Assembly (NCBI GenBank): GCA_038237745.1
Contig: JBBRYJ010000010.1
Location: 62,001-126,000 of the forward strand
DNA length: 64,000 bases
DNA from: DASQEH01 sp038237745
GTDB lineage: Bacteria; Actinomycetota; Actinomycetes; Propionibacteriales; Nocardioidaceae
Direction of reading: 5' to 3'
Notes under the pieces: generated by a model
What the model was told of the DNA's origin: nothing
Seen by the model: only the letters and a program-made list of their open reading frames with translations
The model's database searches: none
Part shown: piece by piece, positions 1-7,371 of the stretch
Layout: the number at the start of each line of letters is the position of its first letter
Position numbering within the stretch: position 1 is the stretch's first letter
Position numbers and translations under genes: made by a program

Positions 1-272
1 CGGGCAGCACACGCCTCGACAACCCGGAACACGTCGGTGATCCGGGTGCCACCCGCGAGAGCCACCTCCGCCGCCGCCTGGATGGTAGGCCCGTCCATCA
101 CCGGGTCGGAGTAGGGCAGGCCCACCTCGACCACGTCGACCCCCGAGTCGAGCATGACCTCGAGCAGCCCTATCGACTCCTGGACGGTCGGAAAACCAGC
201 CGGGAGGTAGCCCACCAACGCCGCCCGGTCGCCGGTCCGCGCTGCCTCGATGGTCGGCCCTGCTCCAGTCAC
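1..272 (-). CDS. trpA: Tryptophan synthase alpha subunit, N-terminal part
   Basis: The alpha subunit cleaves indole-3-glycerol phosphate and channels indole to TrpB in the cytoplasmic alpha2beta2 complex. About 90 residues are in the window and the 3' end lies beyond base 1. The GYLPAGFP stretch and the VEVGLPYSDPVMDGPTIQ segment are typical of TrpA; the catalytic Glu of the family falls in VEVGLPYSDP. The GTG start (272-270) overlaps the trpB stop as GTGA, so the two genes are likely translationally coupled and the subunits made in equal amounts. The identity is secure; only the truncation by the window edge limits the call. Confidence 0.95.
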   Translation of the reverse strand, partial: MTGAGPTIEAARTGDRAALVGYLPAGFPTVQESIGLLEVMLDSGVDVVEVGLPYSDPVMDGPTIQAAAEVALAGGTRITDVFRVVEACAA

Positions 273-1513
273 GCCTGCTTCTCGGCGTCGAGCACTCCGA
301 GCGGGTCGACGAGCGCAGAAGCGTCCACCAGCTCGAACCACGTCGCGGCGGTGCCCATGTCCTTGTCGCCTCGACCTGACAGGCAGACGACCAAGACCGC
401 GTCGCCTCCCAGCTCGCGCACCACTCCGGGTACGCCGGCGAGCGCGTGGGCGCTCTCGATGGCAGGGATGATGCCCTCGGTCTTGGCGAGCAGGTCCATC
501 GCCGACATGGCCTCCGCGTCGGTGATGGGCACGTACGTCGCGCGGCCGGTCTCGGCGAGCCACGCGTGCTCAGGGCCGACCCCGGGGTAGTCGAGCCCGG
601 CCGAGATCGAGTGTGACTCGACGGTCTGGCCGTCTGCATCCTGGAGAAGGAACGAGCGGGTGCCGTGGAGCACGCCCACATCGCCGGCGGTGATCGTGGC
701 CGCATGGCGGCCGGTCTCGAAGCCGTCACCGCCCGCCTCGAAGCCGTACAGGCGTACGGACTCGTCGGCCACGAACGCCGCGAAGAGCCCGATCGCGTTC
801 GAGCCGCCGCCGACACACGCGAGCGCGGCATCGGGGAGACGGCCGAGCAGATCCAGAGACTGGGCCCTCGCCTCGTCACCGATGCCGCGGGTGAAGTCGC
901 GGACCATCGCGGGGAAGGGATGCGCCCCCGCCGCCGTCCCGAGAAGGTAGTGCGTGGTGTCGACGTTGGCGACCCAGTCACGGAGCGCCTCGTTGATGGC
1001 GTCCTTGAGGGTGCGGCTCCCACTGGTCACCGGCACGACCTCGGCACCCAGCATCTTCATGCGTGCCACGTTGAGGGCCTGTCGCTCCGTGTCGACCTCT
1101 CCCATGTAGACGATGCAGTCGAGCCCGAAGTAGGCACACGCGGTTGCGGTGGCGACACCGTGCTGACCGGCCCCTGTCTCAGCGATGACGCGCTTCTTGC
1201 CCATCCGAGTAGTGAGCAGCGCCTGGCCGAGCACGTTGCGTACCTTATGGGCGCCCGTGTGGTTGAGGTCCTCCCGCTTGAGCAGGACGCGGGCACCCAT
1301 CCGCTCGGAGAACCGCTCGGCGTCGTACAACAGGCTGGGTACGCCGGCGTACTCCCGCAGGAGCCGCTGGAGCTCGTCGGTGAACGTGGCGTCGAGCATC
1401 GCCTTGCGCCAGTACTGCTCCAGCTCGTCGAGGGGCGCGATGAGGGCCTCCGGCATGAAGCGGCCGCCGAAGCGCCCGAAGTGTCCGGCGGCGTCGGGCA
1501 TCGGCTCGGTCAT
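269..1513 (-). CDS. trpB: Tryptophan synthase beta subunit
   Basis: This PLP enzyme condenses indole with serine to give tryptophan. The 414-residue length is normal for TrpB. The PLP lysine is Lys90 in HTGAHKVRN, and the glycine-rich phosphate-binding loop GGGSNAIG and the ETGAGQHG motif are present. The ATG start gives the usual N-terminus ending in GHFGRFGGRFMPEAL. It sits 2 bases after trpC and overlaps trpA by 3 bases, the standard trpC-trpB-trpA order of actinomycetes. Confidence 0.98.
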   Translation of the reverse strand: MTEPMPDAAGHFGRFGGRFMPEALIAPLDELEQYWRKAMLDATFTDELQRLLREYAGVPSLLYDAERFSERMGARVLLKREDLNHTGAHKVRNVLGQALLTTRMGKKRVIAETGAGQHGVATATACAYFGLDCIVYMGEVDTERQALNVARMKMLGAEVVPVTSGSRTLKDAINEALRDWVANVDTTHYLLGTAAGAHPFPAMVRDFTRGIGDEARAQSLDLLGRLPDAALACVGGGSNAIGLFAAFVADESVRLYGFEAGGDGFETGRHAATITAGDVGVLHGTRSFLLQDADGQTVESHSISAGLDYPGVGPEHAWLAETGRATYVPITDAEAMSAMDLLAKTEGIIPAIESAHALAGVPGVVRELGGDAVLVVCLSGRGDKDMGTAATWFELVDASALVDPLGVLDAEKQA

Positions 1514-1515
1514 GG

Positions 1516-2322
1516 TCAGTGCCTCTGCTTGAGTGCCGGGTGGGCCCCCGCTGCCACCATGTCGGACACTGCCGTGCGCGGGTCCCTGCCGGTGACGAGC
1601 GACTCACCTACCAGGACGACGTCGGCCCCGTCGCGGGCGTACTCGAGCACGTCGTGCGGTCCTCTGACCCCGGACTCCGCGACGCGCACGATGCCGTCGG
1701 GGATCAGTGGGGCGAGTCGAGCGAACGTGAACCGGTCTACGTTGAGCGTCGCAAGGTTACGCGCGTTGACCCCGACGAGGTCGGCTCCCGCGTCGAGTGC
1801 ACGCGCGACCTCGCGCTCGGTATGCACCTCCACGAGCGGAGTGAGGCCGATGGAGCGGGCCAGGTCGATGAGGCAGCCCAGCTCGTTGTCGTCGAGTGCC
1901 GCCACGATGAGGAGGGCCAGGTCGGCCCCCGCGGCGCGAGCCTCCCAGAGCTGGTAGGAGGTGACGATGAAGTCCTTGCGGAGCACCGGGATCGACACAG
2001 CGTCCCGGACGGCGCGGAGGTCGTCGAGGCTCCCCCCGAACCTGCGCTGCTCCGTGAGCACGCTGATGGTGGCGGCCCCGCCGTCCTGGTAGTCGCGGGC
2101 GAGCGCAGCCGGGTCGTGGATGTCCGCGAGGGCACCGCGGCTCGGGCTCGAGCGCTTCACCTCTGCGATGACCGAGATGCCGTCGGCGCGGTACGCCGGC
2201 ATCGGGTCGATCGCGGGGTCCAGACGCGCGGCGCTCTCCTTGAGGTCGCTGAGGCTGCGCTCCTCCTGGCGACGCACCAGGTCTTCACGGACACCGGCGA
2301 GAATCTCATCGAGGACAGACAT
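1516..2322 (-). CDS. trpC: Indole-3-glycerol phosphate synthase
   Basis: It closes the ring of the carboxyphenylamino-deoxyribulose phosphate to give indole-3-glycerol phosphate, the substrate of TrpA. The 268-residue (beta/alpha)8 barrel shows the catalytic lysines in AEVKRSSPSRG and LRKDFI, plus GVNARNL and the phosphate-binding AESGV segment. The ATG at 2322 is chosen because the protein then begins MSVLDEIL, as in homologues, and lies one base after the stop of the preceding small gene. A longer in-frame reading upstream would run through two other genes and is rejected. The trpF step is probably covered by the PriA encoded at 5481-6224. Confidence 0.97.
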   Translation of the reverse strand: MSVLDEILAGVREDLVRRQEERSLSDLKESAARLDPAIDPMPAYRADGISVIAEVKRSSPSRGALADIHDPAALARDYQDGGAATISVLTEQRRFGGSLDDLRAVRDAVSIPVLRKDFIVTSYQLWEARAAGADLALLIVAALDDNELGCLIDLARSIGLTPLVEVHTEREVARALDAGADLVGVNARNLATLNVDRFTFARLAPLIPDGIVRVAESGVRGPHDVLEYARDGADVVLVGESLVTGRDPRTAVSDMVAAGAHPALKQRH

Positions 2323-2323
2323 G

Positions 2324-2512
2324 TCAGTGGGCGCCCATACCCATGGCCTGCATGACCTTGCCCACGACACAGGCGACCACGACCAGGGCCACGCCCGTCC
2401 AGAAGACCGTCCAGTTGCCGACGAGCAGGCCTGCTGCGCCGACCAAGAACCCGAGGATGGTGAGCACGACCGTCGTCCAGGCGGCAGGCGTCGAGCCGTG
2501 GTTCCCAGCCAT
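2324..2512 (-). CDS. HGxxPAAW family small membrane protein
   Basis: This 62-residue protein has the family signature as HGSTPAAW at residues 5-12, followed by two hydrophobic helices (about 14-33 and 38-55) and a short MGMGAH tail. The family is found almost only in actinomycete trp operons, and its function is unknown. Its stop lies one base before the trpC start, so it belongs to the same transcript. An accessory role in tryptophan synthesis or transport is inferred from position alone. Confidence 0.88.
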   Translation of the reverse strand: MAGNHGSTPAAWTTVVLTILGFLVGAAGLLVGNWTVFWTGVALVVVACVVGKVMQAMGMGAH

Positions 2513-2566
2513 CCGTCAGCACCTCTCAGTCGGTTCTCAGTCGGCTTCCATTGTGACGTGCCGGTG

Positions 2567-3268
2567 TCAGGGCGTCTGCGTGGGGTCGCGCCCCTGGTCG
2601 ATGGAGCGCCAGAGGTCCGACTCGGTGACGACGACCTCCCGGCTGGTGACCTTCGGGTCGGCCTGCCCCCCCACGGCGTCGTACCTGGCGCCCATGCTCG
2701 GCCACGAGCCGCCGAACCTCGCGACCAGCAGCCCCGCCAGAACACACCCCACGGCGCCCGCCGCGGCCACCCAACGCCAGGGCGACGTGCTGGCGTCGTA
2801 GCTCCCCCCCGACCAGCCTCGCGCAGACAGCCCCTGTTCGACGGCTGCACTGACGTCGCCCGGATGAACGACGCTGGCAAGGACGGCGAGGCCGCAGACG
2901 ACGATGAGTGCGCCCAGACCGCGGCGGACCCAGCCTCGTGTCGCCAGCACGGCACCGAACGAGGCGAGCAGGACGACGCCTAGGGCCGCCGCCAGCGGAG
3001 CGACATCCGCGCCGTCGACCTGGGCACGCAGGGGTGGAAGACCGGTGACCGATGCCGTCGCCGACACCCAGGGTCTGGACACAGCGACCGTGGTAGCCGT
3101 AGCCGAGACCAACCCGAGCACGAGTACCTGCCCGTAGCGTCGTCGGTGGGCTGTCGGGAGTGCTGCCGACCTTGTTGGCCGCGGCCCTGGTGCCGGCTCG
3201 GGTGGCGTCGGCTCCGGAGGCTGCGGCCCTCGGGGTGCCGGCTCGGGTGCCGTCTCCCGGTCAACCAT
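2567..3268 (-). CDS. Trp biosynthesis-associated membrane protein
   Basis: This 233-residue integral membrane protein belongs to the actinomycete Trp-operon membrane protein family (Trp_oprn_chp). It has a Pro/Glu-rich N-terminus of about 45 residues, then roughly four membrane helices, starting at GQVLVLGLVSATATTVAV, with a Trp-rich extracellular loop before the last helix. The ATG at 3268 (MVDRETAPEPAP) is preferred over an upstream in-frame start because it overlaps the hisI stop by only 8 bases. In most relatives trpE precedes this gene; here hisI does. The molecular role of the family is not established. Confidence 0.85.
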   Translation of the reverse strand: MVDRETAPEPAPRGPQPPEPTPPEPAPGPRPTRSAALPTAHRRRYGQVLVLGLVSATATTVAVSRPWVSATASVTGLPPLRAQVDGADVAPLAAALGVVLLASFGAVLATRGWVRRGLGALIVVCGLAVLASVVHPGDVSAAVEQGLSARGWSGGSYDASTSPWRWVAAAGAVGCVLAGLLVARFGGSWPSMGARYDAVGGQADPKVTSREVVVTESDLWRSIDQGRDPTQTP

Positions 3269-3644
3269 CGGAGCGGTCGTCGTCCAGGAGCGGGTCGTCG
3301 AAGCAGGAGGTGGAGCCGGTATGGCACGCCGGCCCTGACTGGTCGACGACGAGTAGCAGGCTGTCGCCGTCACAGTCCAGACGCACCTGCCGTACGTGCT
3401 GCGTGTGCCCGGAGGTGTCGCCCTTGACCCAGTACGTCTGTCTGCTGCGGCTCCAGTAAGTCGCTCGGCGGGTGACCAGGGTACGTCGGAGGGCTTCGGT
3501 GTCCATCCACGCCAACATCAGCACCTGACCCGTCGATGAGTCCTGGACGACGGCTGGAATCAGGCCCACTGCGTCGAAGGTGAGCCGACCTTCCCAGCCG
3601 GCGCTCGTGAGCTCTGCGGCGCCGGTGGCTCGGCTTTCGGTCAC
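3261..3644 (-). CDS. hisI: Phosphoribosyl-AMP cyclohydrolase
   Basis: It opens the adenine ring of phosphoribosyl-AMP, the third step of histidine synthesis, as a zinc enzyme. The 127-residue length matches the stand-alone HisI domain with no fused HisE. The metal-binding DCDGD motif is followed by the cysteines of GPACHTGSTSCF, and the YWSRSRQTYW stretch is characteristic. Its stop overlaps the start of the Trp-operon membrane protein, so histidine and tryptophan genes appear to share a transcript. The start is a GTG after a purine-rich stretch. Confidence 0.97.
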   Translation of the reverse strand: MTESRATGAAELTSAGWEGRLTFDAVGLIPAVVQDSSTGQVLMLAWMDTEALRRTLVTRRATYWSRSRQTYWVKGDTSGHTQHVRQVRLDCDGDSLLLVVDQSGPACHTGSTSCFDDPLLDDDRSDG

Positions 3645-3681
3645 CCACCCATCTTCTCACCGCGGCCGGAGCGTTGGCCGA

Positions 3682-4578
3682 CTACGGGGTCGGGGAGCCT
3701 CCCGTCACCGAGAGGGTCGAGCCGGTGGTGTAGCTGGACTCCGCCGAGGCGAGATAGACGTACGCCCCGGCGAGCTCGGCGGGCTGGCCGGCGCGCCCGA
3801 GCGGCGCCTGCTCGCCGAACGTCGGCAGCGCCTCTGTCGGCTGGCCACCCGACACCTGCAGCGGGGTCCAGAACGGACCGGGTGCAACGACGTTGACACG
3901 GATGCCCCTCTCGGCCACCTGCTGCGCGAGCGCCTTGCTGAACGCGTTGATCGCGGCCTTCGTGGAGGCATAGTCGAGCAACTGAGGTGACGGGGTGTAC
4001 GCCTGCACCGACGACGTCGTGATGATACTGGCCCCGGGCTGGAGATGCGGGAGCGCCGCCTTGCAGAGCCAGAACAGCGCGTAGACGTTCGTCCTGAACG
4101 TCTCGTCGAACTGCTCGGTCGTGAGATCGGCGATGTCCTCGACCGCCTGTTGATGCCCTGCGACCGAGACCAGTACGTCGATGCCGCCGAGCTCGGTTAC
4201 GGCGGTCTGAACCAGCGCGATGTTGGCGTCCTCGGTGGACAGGTCGCCCGGGACAGTGACAGCACGTCTGCCGGCCTTCTCCACCAGGGCGACGACCTCG
4301 TCGGCGTCGGACTGCTCGGCCTCGAGGTAGGACAGCACCACATCGGCGCCCTCGCGCGCGAAGGCGATCGCAGCCGCCCTGCCGATGCCGCTGTCAGCAC
4401 CGGTCACGATCGTGCGTCGCCCCTCCAGCCGCCCTGCGCCGACGTAGGTCTCCTCCCCGTGATCGGGACGTGGGTCCATCTCCGATGCCAGGCCGGGCAC
4501 CGGTTGCTGCTGCTCGGGCTGAGGCGGCTTCGGGTACCTGGTGGTCGGGTCGTGTGGGGTTGTCTGGTTGTCGCTCAC
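3682..4578 (-). CDS. Short-chain dehydrogenase, general stress type
   Basis: This 298-residue SDR oxidoreductase resembles the glucose/ribitol dehydrogenase-like general stress proteins (Bacillus YhdF/YhxC group). A disordered Pro/Gln-rich head of about 45 residues precedes the Rossmann fold. Visible motifs are TGADSGIGRA for cofactor binding, the catalytic YASTK (Tyr and Lys), an upstream Ser in the TTSSVQ segment, and a C-terminal YLASAESSYTTGSTL segment. The substrate cannot be told from sequence. A GGTTT-N16-GGGTA promoter lies upstream, fitting a stress regulon. It breaks the run between hisF and hisI, so it is probably transcribed on its own. Confidence 0.88.
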   Translation of the reverse strand: MSDNQTTPHDPTTRYPKPPQPEQQQPVPGLASEMDPRPDHGEETYVGAGRLEGRRTIVTGADSGIGRAAAIAFAREGADVVLSYLEAEQSDADEVVALVEKAGRRAVTVPGDLSTEDANIALVQTAVTELGGIDVLVSVAGHQQAVEDIADLTTEQFDETFRTNVYALFWLCKAALPHLQPGASIITTSSVQAYTPSPQLLDYASTKAAINAFSKALAQQVAERGIRVNVVAPGPFWTPLQVSGGQPTEALPTFGEQAPLGRAGQPAELAGAYVYLASAESSYTTGSTLSVTGGSPTP

Positions 4579-4622
4579 GTGCCTCGCTCAGATTCGTGTC
4601 GTGTCTGCGGACGACGACGCGG

Positions 4623-4648
4623 TACCCCCGGCCGAACAGTCGCAAACC
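4623..4648 (-). promoter_or_regulatory. SigB/SigF-type promoter of the dehydrogenase
   Basis: On the minus strand GGTTT (4648-4644) is followed by a 16-base spacer and GGGTA (4627-4623), about 45 bases before the GTG start at 4578. This matches the general-stress promoter pattern of actinomycetes (GGTTT-N15/16-GGGTA for SigF and SigB group factors). It stands upstream of a stress-family SDR, which supports the call. No transcript data are available. Confidence 0.62.
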
Positions 4649-4656
4649 ACAGCCCC

Positions 4657-4700
4657 GCCGAGAGGGCGAGAATGCACCGTCGAGAGGGCGAAACTGCGCC
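4657..4700. repeat. Two tandem 22-base repeats
   Basis: Two adjacent 22-base units, 4657-4678 and 4679-4700, share the core CGAGAGGGCGA followed by a TGC-CC ending; they differ at four positions. A degenerate third unit may begin at 4701. They lie just upstream of the stress-type promoter and 23 bases beyond the hisF stop. Confidence 0.7.
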
Positions 4701-4722
4701 GCGACAGGCAGGGGCCGCCGCC

Positions 4723-5484
4723 TCAGCGGACGGCGTACCCGGCAGACGCCAGCTCCTGCTTGACCTCCCGGACCGACACGGTGGCGAAGTGGAAGATGCT
4801 GGCAGCCAGCACGGCGTCGGCGCCGGCGGCCACCGCTGGAGGGAAGTGCTCGACCGCGCCCGCCCCGCCACTGGCGATCACAGGGACCGAGACGGCCGGC
4901 CGAACGGCGGCGATGAGCTCGAGGTCGAATCCGCTCCGGGTGCCGTCTGCATCCATGGCGTTGAGCAGGATCTCTCCAGCGCCGAGCGCCGCACCTCTCG
5001 ACGCCCACTCCACGGCGTCGAGTCCCGTGCCGCGGCTCCCGCCGTGCGTGGTGACCACGAACCCCGACGGCGCAGCGGGGTCTCGACGAGCATCGACGCT
5101 CAGGACCAGCACCTGGCGGCCGAAGCGGTCCGCAATCTCGGCAATGAGGGCCGGCCGCTCGATGGCGCCGGTGTTGACGGCCACCTTGTCGGCGCCGGCA
5201 CGCAGCAGGATGTCGACATCACTCGTCAGCCGAACGCCACCGCCGACGGTGAGTGGAATGAAGACCTGCTCGGCTGTGTGGCGCACGACGTCCAGGATCG
5301 TCTCCCTGCGTTGGAGGGATGCCGTCACGTCGAGGAAAGTCAGCTCGTCAGCCCCTTCCGCGTCATACTTCTTAGCCAGAGCGACCGGGTCTCCCACGTC
5401 GCGCAGCCCCTGGAAGTTGACCCCCTTGACCACCTTGCCGTCATCCACGTCAAGGCAGGGAATCACCCGGATCGCAAGGGTCAT
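4723..5484 (-). CDS. hisF: Imidazole glycerol phosphate synthase, cyclase subunit
   Basis: HisF uses ammonia from HisH to turn PRFAR into imidazole glycerol phosphate and AICAR. The 253-residue barrel carries the two catalytic aspartates, in IPCLDVDDG near residue 12 and in LSVDARRD near residue 130, plus phosphate sites VGGGVR and ASGGAG. Its ATG overlaps the priA stop as ATGA, indicating coupled translation. The partner hisH lies upstream on the same strand with a small membrane protein gene and priA in between. Confidence 0.98.
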   Translation of the reverse strand: MTLAIRVIPCLDVDDGKVVKGVNFQGLRDVGDPVALAKKYDAEGADELTFLDVTASLQRRETILDVVRHTAEQVFIPLTVGGGVRLTSDVDILLRAGADKVAVNTGAIERPALIAEIADRFGRQVLVLSVDARRDPAAPSGFVVTTHGGSRGTGLDAVEWASRGAALGAGEILLNAMDADGTRSGFDLELIAAVRPAVSVPVIASGGAGAVEHFPPAVAAGADAVLAASIFHFATVSVREVKQELASAGYAVR

Positions 5485-6224
5485 CCGGGCTCGGAAGCCG
5501 AGTCGCCAACTGCCGCCAAGGCTTCGGTCAGCGAGAACGCTCCTGTGTAGAGGGCTGTGCCGACGATCGCCCCCTCAACGCCCAGGACCGTGAGTGCGGC
5601 GATCGCACGCAGGTCGTCCAGCGTCGAGACACCTCCCGACGCGACCACCGGGGAGTCGGTACGGGCGCAGACGTCTCTCAGCAGGTCGAGGTTAGGGCCG
5701 CGCAGAGTACCGTCGCGGTTGACATCGGTGACGACGTACCGGGCGCACCCGTCGGCGTCCAGGCGCGCCAGAACGTCGTACAGCTCGCCGCCGGCGCGCG
5801 TCCAGCCGCGGGCCGCCAGCGTGGTGCCTCGTACGTCCAGTCCCACCGCGATACGGTCGCCGTGCTCGGCCAGGACCCGCGCGCACCATGCGGGTTTCTC
5901 CAACGCCGCGGTCCCGATGTTCACGCGCGTGCAGCCGGTGTCGAGTGCCGCCGTCAAGGAGTCGTCGTCGCGAATGCCGCCGGACAGCTCCACGTCGATG
6001 TCGAGTGTCTCCACGACCGAGCGCAGTACCGTCCGGTTGTCTCCTCGACCGAAGGCCGCATCGAGGTCGACGAGGTGTAGCCAGGCCGCCCCAGCGGTCT
6101 GCCACCGCAGCGCCGACTCGACGGGGTCACCGAAAGCGCGAGCGCTGCCCGCCACTCCCTGCACGAGCTGCACGGCCCTACCTGCCGATACGTCGACTGC
6201 CGGCAGCAGCTGTAGGGCGCTCAT
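5481..6224 (-). CDS. priA: Phosphoribosyl isomerase A (HisA/TrpF bifunctional)
   Basis: In actinomycetes this barrel isomerises both ProFAR (histidine) and phosphoribosyl anthranilate (tryptophan), replacing a separate TrpF. The 247-residue protein begins MSALQLLPAVDVSAGRAV, with catalytic Asp11 and a second acid in YVVTDVNRDGTLRGPN. The ATG at 6224 is chosen because it gives the family N-terminus and because a TAGGCT -10 box lies seven bases before it. The bifunctional role is inferred from lineage and from the lack of trpF in this window. Confidence 0.93.
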   Translation of the reverse strand: MSALQLLPAVDVSAGRAVQLVQGVAGSARAFGDPVESALRWQTAGAAWLHLVDLDAAFGRGDNRTVLRSVVETLDIDVELSGGIRDDDSLTAALDTGCTRVNIGTAALEKPAWCARVLAEHGDRIAVGLDVRGTTLAARGWTRAGGELYDVLARLDADGCARYVVTDVNRDGTLRGPNLDLLRDVCARTDSPVVASGGVSTLDDLRAIAALTVLGVEGAIVGTALYTGAFSLTEALAAVGDSASEPG

Positions 6225-6231
6225 CGTGGCC

Positions 6232-6237
6232 AGCCTA
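6232..6237 (-). promoter_or_regulatory. -10 box, likely leaderless start of priA-hisF
   Basis: TAGGCT on the minus strand lies seven bases before the priA ATG, and no Shine-Dalgarno sequence fits between them. Transcription would begin at or next to the A of the start codon. The remaining bases of the 172-base gap (6238-6396) hold nothing else that can be recognised. Confidence 0.55.
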
Positions 6238-6396
6238 GGGTGAGCCCCACCCAGCGCCCACCCTCGGATGCGTGACGTCGGAGAACCACCCCCAACTCCC
6301 GACCAGACACCGCTTGTCCCGCGAATCGGGGCCCCCGCAGGGCTCGAACCACAAGGCAGCGCGTGTCCGGTCGGGTCGGCGTTGGGTCGGCGGGGG

Positions 6397-6720
6397 TCAG
6401 AGCACGAACACCGCAACCACCGGTGCTGCGAACAGGCTGACGACGATGACTGCGACCCGCGTGCCCCAGTCCGGGGTCACCGCCCAGGTCAGGGCCTGGG
6501 CGCCGAGGAACCCGAACACCATGAGGCCGACCGTCCGGCGACGTCGCGCGGCCAATGCGCCGCCTCGGGAGCGCCGCCGCAGCGGCGAGAGGATGGCAAC
6601 CACTCGTGCCCTGGCCCGGTCCCAGCGGGCGAACCGTTCGGTTCGCCGCGCTCGGTCCTGAGCCTGAGCAGCGAGCTCAGCCTCTCGTGCGGTTCTGCGC
6701 ACCGCCCTGTCCTTGCTCAT
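6397..6720 (-). CDS. Small two-helix membrane protein downstream of hisH
   Basis: This 107-residue protein has an Arg/Ala-rich basic N-terminal half (about 1-62) and two hydrophobic helices (about 64-82 and 88-107) that run to the C-terminus. No function is recognised; similar short genes are seen between hisH and priA in related actinomycetes. Its ATG is reached from the hisH stop through two tandem 11-base duplications, each creating a four-codon mini-ORF with ATGA overlaps. Confidence 0.72.
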   Translation of the reverse strand: MSKDRAVRRTAREAELAAQAQDRARRTERFARWDRARARVVAILSPLRRRSRGGALAARRRRTVGLMVFGFLGAQALTWAVTPDWGTRVAVIVVSLFAAPVVAVFVL

Positions 6721-6742
6721 GCCTCGCTCATGCCTCGCTCAT
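6718..6742 (-). repeat. 11-base tandem duplication between hisH and the next gene
   Basis: ATGAGCGAGGC is present twice in tandem (6742-6732 and 6731-6721 on the minus strand), followed by the related start ATGAGCAAGG of the downstream gene. Each copy encodes Met-Ser-Glu-Ala-stop, and each stop TGA overlaps the next ATG. The hisH stop overlaps the first ATG in the same way. Confidence 0.85.
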
Positions 6743-7371
6743 AGCGTCAGCACCCACGATCGCAGTACGACAGCTCCGGCATCGCCGGACTTCTCGGGAT
6801 GGAACTGGGTCGCCCACAGTGGGCCGTTCTCCACCGCAGCCACGAACGGATCGGCCTCGTGGGTCGTCCACGACACCAGGGGAGGCGTGGTCGGACCGTT
6901 GGTCGGCAGCTCCCAACGGCGTACTGCGTACGAGTGGACGAAGTAGAACCGCTCCGCCTCGACCCCGGCGAAGAGCTGGGAGTCGGCGGGCACGTCGACA
7001 GTGTTCCAGCCGATGTGTGGTACGACCCGAGCCCGCAGCAGCTCCACTGTCCCGGGCCACTCGCCGCATCCGGGCGTCTCGACCCCGTGCTCCACGCCAC
7101 GGTCGAACAGCACCTGGTGGCCGACGCAGATGCCGAGCACCGCCCGCCCGCCGGCCAGTCGTCGGCCGATGATCTCCGGGCCCCGAACCCGGTGAAGGCC
7201 CTGCATGCACGCCCCGTACGCCCCGACGCCCGGTACGACGAGCCCGTCCGCGCCCATCGCCTCGTCGTAGTCCGACGTCACCACGACGTCGGCCCCCGCC
7301 CGCAACAGCGCGCGCTCGGCGGAGCGGAGGTTCCCCGAGCCGTAGTCGAGAACCACGACGCGACGGCTCAC
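6739..7371 (-). CDS. hisH: Imidazole glycerol phosphate synthase, glutaminase subunit
   Basis: This class I glutamine amidotransferase supplies ammonia to HisF. The 210-residue protein carries the nucleophile Cys82 in LGICVGHQVLF, the oxyanion-strand PGVGAYGACM, and the His/Glu pair in QFHPEKSGDAG near the C-terminus. The GTG start overlaps the hisB stop as GTGA. hisF is about 1.25 kb downstream on the same strand. Confidence 0.97.
   Translation of the reverse strand: MSRRVVVLDYGSGNLRSAERALLRAGADVVVTSDYDEAMGADGLVVPGVGAYGACMQGLHRVRGPEIIGRRLAGGRAVLGICVGHQVLFDRGVEHGVETPGCGEWPGTVELLRARVVPHIGWNTVDVPADSQLFAGVEAERFYFVHSYAVRRWELPTNGPTTPPLVSWTTHEADPFVAAVENGPLWATQFHPEKSGDAGAVVLRSWVLTL

Noticed and set aside
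4579..4722. A small gene between the SDR and hisF
   Set aside because: Open stretches exist but none has a ribosome site and the interval is better explained by promoter and repeat sequence.
6300..6370. GGCTCGAACC-like stretch suggestive of a tRNA T-loop
   Set aside because: The flanking bases do not pair into a T-stem and no acceptor or anticodon arm can be drawn on either strand.
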